Shown: positions 61,000 to 64,000 of the stretch, piece after piece
Position numbering within the stretch: position 1 is the first letter of the stretch
How the letters are laid out: every line of letters starts with the position of its first letter
DNA from: Ochotona curzoniae
Lineage: Eukaryota; Chordata; Mammalia; Lagomorpha; Ochotonidae
Length of the DNA stretch: 64,000 nt
Assembly: GCF_017591425.1 (NCBI RefSeq)
Contig: NW_024465803.1
Location: 62,001 to 126,000, forward strand
Reading direction: 5' to 3'
Program-made: the position numbers and the translations under genes
Notes under the pieces: model-generated
Databases searched by the model: none
Seen by the model: only the letters and a program-made list of their open reading frames with translations
What the model was told of the DNA's origin: nothing

Positions 61000-61145
61000 T
61001 ATTTAGACTTCAACACAGAGAAACTTTTCAAGTGCCAGGATGTACATCAAACACCTGATGACTTCTGCCTTCTATCAGGAACCACAAGATGGACCCCCTA
61101 CAGCTGCTGTTACCCAACGGCGCCCCCTTCTCAGCAGGAAGTAGC
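61000..61145 (+). pseudogene. Env C-terminal tail relic
   Basis: Plus strand reads EPQDGPPTAAVTQRRPLLSA in one frame and MDPLQLLLPNGAPFSAGSS in another, both near a stop at about 61144. The SAGSS-stop ending resembles the tail of type-D/RD114-group env proteins, which several betaretroviruses acquired. No transmembrane or surface sequence is readable upstream. Tentative. Confidence 0.4.
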
Positions 61146-61929
61146 TAAGAGCGGATGACAACGCCCCTTCTCCCTAAAAACAATTGGGGTTCATTTCTGT
61201 TTGAAAATGTAGGAGTCAGATGGGATGATAGGCAGTTAGGGTCTCTGGTTCCTGATAAAACTGTTTTGTATACATGTAACATCTTAGCACTATGTGATTC
61301 TGGAATGTTAGTATTTTCAACAATACTTGTACATTGTTAAGTATGTCTTCTTGAATCTCACCAGCCAGCTGCTCCCCAATATACCATCATATATGTATCA
61401 CCCCAGTATAAGTTCACAATATTTGGGCAGAGTGATAAAAATTAATCAATACCTCTGGGGATAATGGTCTAACACCTTAGTAAATTTCACCAGTCAATTA
61501 GCCACCAGTATAATTAAAGTAAATGAGACCCGAATTCTACCCATGTCGGGGAAAGTTATTCTAAATGGCATTAAGCTGGCAGCTTGCATGTTCAAGAAAT
61601 GCAGCAAGGTTATGGCCTTAAAAACCTTGACGGTTGCTGCAATGGCTCAGGCTCCCCAAGTGATGACACCCCACATCGTGCTATGCGGCTCCAGTCTTCA
61701 AAGAGGCTCATCTAATATAATGAGGCATGGCTTTTCCTGGGTAAGCATTTAGCCAATGACGGGCATCTTTCTGATACCCCGCCAACCTAAGACAGGGAGC
61801 CCTGGATCACTGGCAGGGCTGCCCAAAGACGGGTAAGAGTTGAGGGTCCCTCAGAATGAGCCTAAGACAGGCAGTGCTTATCTTGCCTCAAGGAACCTTT
61901 TTCTTTTCGCCGCTTTCATTGATATATAG
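61146..61929 (+). other. Provirus 3' untranslated region
   Basis: No coding seen beyond the env-tail stop; ends in the polypurine tract. Confidence 0.6.
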
Positions 61930-61943
61930 AAAAGAGGGGGAGA
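61930..61943 (+). promoter_or_regulatory. Polypurine tract
   Basis: AAAAGAGGGGGAGA lies immediately before the TG of the 3' LTR, the plus-strand primer position. Confidence 0.95.
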
Positions 61944-62402
61944 TGTCAGGAGCCGTGTACTATAGCCACACTGAAGCCATTTTGAATATAGAACTATGGG
62001 CCAGTGGAAAATCCCTGGCTGGCTAGATGCTTGAGAAAGAAGTTATGAAACTAATCACACGCTTAGCTTCAATTGTTTGTAGCAACTGTTTTAGAATATG
62101 ATTTATGCTGTACCTGCCGACATCTTGTTACTGATTACCTATGCTATTGTTGATATGTTGGTTACTATTGTGGATATGGTGACTGCTCAAGAACAATCAG
62201 TCTGGAGACCATGGCTTGCGTCCAAGTTTCTCCTTTCCTCCCTGAGCCTTAGTTACTGAAGAGTATAAAAACCCTCAATTAAAATCAATAAACTGAGAGC
62301 TTGATCAGACATCCTGTCTTGCTGTCCATTCTTCGTGTCTCTTGTCCCCCAATCTCTCCTAGGTGGTTGCGACCCCCGTTGACTGTCCTTCTGGATGGGA
62401 CA
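61944..62402 (+). repeat. 3' LTR of the class II provirus
   Basis: 459 bp, same ends and signals as the 5' LTR (TATAAAAA near 62264, AATAAA near 62287). Confidence 0.97.
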
Positions 62403-62578
62403 GTACACTGCACTCATTTGCAGGACCAAAAAGAGGCTCTGAGCTCCTGGGTTTGGATTGAAACAGCTCAGGCATTTTCAGTCATTTAGGGAGTGAAACA
62501 ATGAACAAAAGATCTTCCTCTTTTTCTCTCCTCCTCCTCTCTGTATATGTGATTTTCAATAAAAATTAAATGAAAAAT
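62403..62578 (+). mobile_element. C-type SINE, 3' half
   Basis: Resumes the SINE cut at 56447: GAGGCTCTGAGCTCCTGGG, GGAGTGAAACAATGAAC, CAATAAAAATTAAAT tail. Confidence 0.9.
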
Positions 62579-62944
62579 TTTTAAAAGACTCTTCTCCCAG
62601 ATATTGAGCACAAATGATATTTTTTAAAGCAAAAATTTTTATTATGCTTTTTACCAGCAGACTTGGACCACTGCAAATATTCCCTGAAATAACTTACTAA
62701 ATCAGGAACAAATACACTCACAAATCTGTAAGTGCTCAAGGCAACCAGAACTGTATCTTTGGAATTATTCTTTGTTGGTACAAATAATCCTCTGACTAAA
62801 CCAACTTGTGTGTGCAAAATGAAAGTGCCCAGTTTCTCAAACACACTATCCTAGCATTTACCTGGACCATTCTCAAGATTTTACTCCCTAGTAGCCAAGG
62901 CTGAGAAAAACCAAAGTGTATCAATCATTTCTTTGTTTATTTGT

Positions 62945-63075
62945 TTAAGATTTATTTTGTTTTTATTGCAAAGTCAGATATTCGGAGAGGAGGAGAGACA
63001 TAGAGGAAGATCTTGCATCTGATGATTCACTCCCCAAGTGACCACAAGGCCCGGTGCTGCACCAATCTGAAGCAA
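62945..63075 (-). mobile_element. C-type SINE, truncated, at a site shared with 26384
   Basis: AAGATTTATTTTGTTTTTAT to ACCAATCTGAAGC, then an abrupt change to flank sequence that in copy A lies about 200 bases beyond the SINE, so a deletion removed the SINE head and flank. Confidence 0.88.
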
Positions 63076-63234
63076 CCTCAATTCTCCTGCACTCTTTCAG
63101 GGAGAATGAGTGATCCAGAAGATAAATTAGTCATGTCTTTTTGTTACAAAGTGGTTTGAAACTCAGAGAAAGAAAAACAGTGTACTGAGAACCAATTAAA
63201 TGTTTCAAAGGGAGATGTACTAAGACTTTTGAAG

Positions 63235-63475
63235 CTTAGTTTACTCTTTTTCTTTTTTCTTCTTCTTTTTTTAATGGGCAGGCTTTTTCATTCACTCTTT
63301 CAGCTCCCACATACCTCCAAAAGCCATCAGACTGAATACAAGTCAGGTTTTCCACACTGGTACTCAAACCACTGTCTGCTGCCTCTCAGCTGGGCATTAG
63401 CTGCGCACTGCATTTGAACAGAACTGAAACCTAGACATTCTGATAGACACAGGAGTCCCAATGTCATCATAACGT
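63235..63475 (-). mobile_element. Older lagomorph SINE variant (paralogue of 27125-27360)
   Basis: GAACTGAAACCTAGACATTC and the same end pattern as in copy A. Confidence 0.6.
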
Positions 63476-63914
63476 CACATACACCACTCAGGGCAGTGAC
63501 TCCTTCCTGCGCTGTGTTAGGTGGGCATTCACTGCTTTACTCCCATGCCTACCATCCACAGCAAACAGTTCTTCTAAAGTGCTAATGCTGATTTTGTGAG
63601 AGGATTAAAAAAATGACAAGTTACTGAATTGTACCTTGAAGGAATTAGTGGCTAATGTTTCCAGGGCAGAGAGCAGTGCTTGGCACTGAGTAAGAGTTAC
63701 AGACATTCAGGGGTTTATTCCCTGCTCTCTGTTGAAAATGACCTATTCCCTCTACAAGTCACAGGGACATTTATTCCCAATTATGAGAAATTAAGGAAAT
63801 GGGTGACACTCTATCAGATACCCTCAGATAAATCAGTACTTGTGCTTTAACAGCTCCTTCTTCAGGTTCTTTTAAAGAAGCCCTATGCCTGAGTCCCTGT
63901 ATACTTGCTTTGCT

Positions 63915-64000
63915 TGTCTACAAGGGAGACCATTCTTTGTCTAAAAGTAGAGCTGGCAGAATATCATTCCCTCCAATGAGATGCCACTACACAATTTCAA
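63915..64000 (-). mobile_element. L1 3' UTR fragment (runs off the window)
   Basis: GTAGAGCTGGCAGAATATCA is shared with 27963-27982. Confidence 0.7.

Larger units (their letters stand above)
56448..62402 (+). mobile_element. Class II (betaretrovirus-like) provirus, structurally complete, non-coding
   Basis: 5,955 bp with two 459-bp LTRs (TGTCAGGAGC ... GGGACA), a tRNA-Lys-type primer binding site, a short gag start, and a polypurine tract. It is flanked by the 6-bp target duplication GTACAC (56442-56447, 62403-62408), as expected for class II integrases, and sits inside a SINE. Protease, RT and integrase are absent. This matches non-autonomous elements such as mouse ETn in architecture, though no sequence link to ETn is claimed. 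LTRs differ at 12 of 459 sites. Confidence 0.95.
62830..64000. repeat. Segmental duplication copy C (partner of 26285-28010)
   Basis: Collinear with the right flank of copy A, from ACTATCCTAGCATTTACC (62846; ACTATCCTAGGATTTACC at 26295) through the shared SINE site and the older SINE variant to the L1 3' UTR, then off the window. A third zinc-finger unit may lie further left or right; the 62590-62830 stretch shows none. Confidence 0.88.

Overview
The window is mammalian, repeat-dominated DNA, almost certainly lagomorph. About thirty copies of a tRNA-derived SINE with a B-box-like GGTTCTAATCC, a CCATATGGG core and an AATAAATCTT tail match the lagomorph C-repeat family. Their consensus differs from the rabbit form I know, so pika (Ochotona) is my guess; that is inference. 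No complete, intact protein-coding gene is visible.

Left third (1-23 kb): the 5' half of a minus-strand class I endogenous retrovirus (gag, protease, RT; 1-3.06 kb), a casein kinase II alpha retro-fragment (3.2-3.4 kb), many SINEs, and a minus-strand L1 with most of ORF2 deleted (8.2-11.3 kb). Next comes a second minus-strand class I provirus (12.5-19.5 kb) carrying LTR, env and RNase H-integrase. Its env is split by a 3-kb composite retroelement with GC-rich 242-bp tandem units, a degenerate repeat body and an L1-like G-rich 3' end. A 3'-truncated plus-strand L1 (19.5-21.0 kb) then abuts a USP17-like deubiquitinase pseudogene (21.3-22.8 kb).

Middle third (23-43 kb): a KRAB zinc-finger locus with a local segmental duplication. 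Copy B (36.0-40.4 kb, with KRAB-A and KRAB-B exons at 42.1-42.4 kb) holds a long but frameshifted C2H2 array on the minus strand. Copy A (23.5-26.3 kb) keeps only the linker end of the zinc-finger exon. The right flank of copy A (26.3-28.15 kb) recurs at 62.8-64.0 kb. A short unidentified ORF lies inside the duplicated unit, and a GC-richer promoter-like patch lies at 29.1 kb.

Right third (43-64 kb): old L1 and SINE remnants, a solo LTR inserted in a SINE (51.57-51.97 kb), and a structurally complete class II (betaretrovirus-like) provirus at 56.45-62.40 kb. That provirus has two 459-bp LTRs, a 6-bp target duplication, a tRNA-Lys-type primer site and a polypurine tract, but only a 54-codon gag start and an env-tail relic. 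Its architecture is that of a non-autonomous, ETn-like element.

Boundaries of repeats are usually good to about 10-30 bp; those with target-site duplications are exact. All family assignments are from reading motifs and protein similarity by eye, not from database searches.
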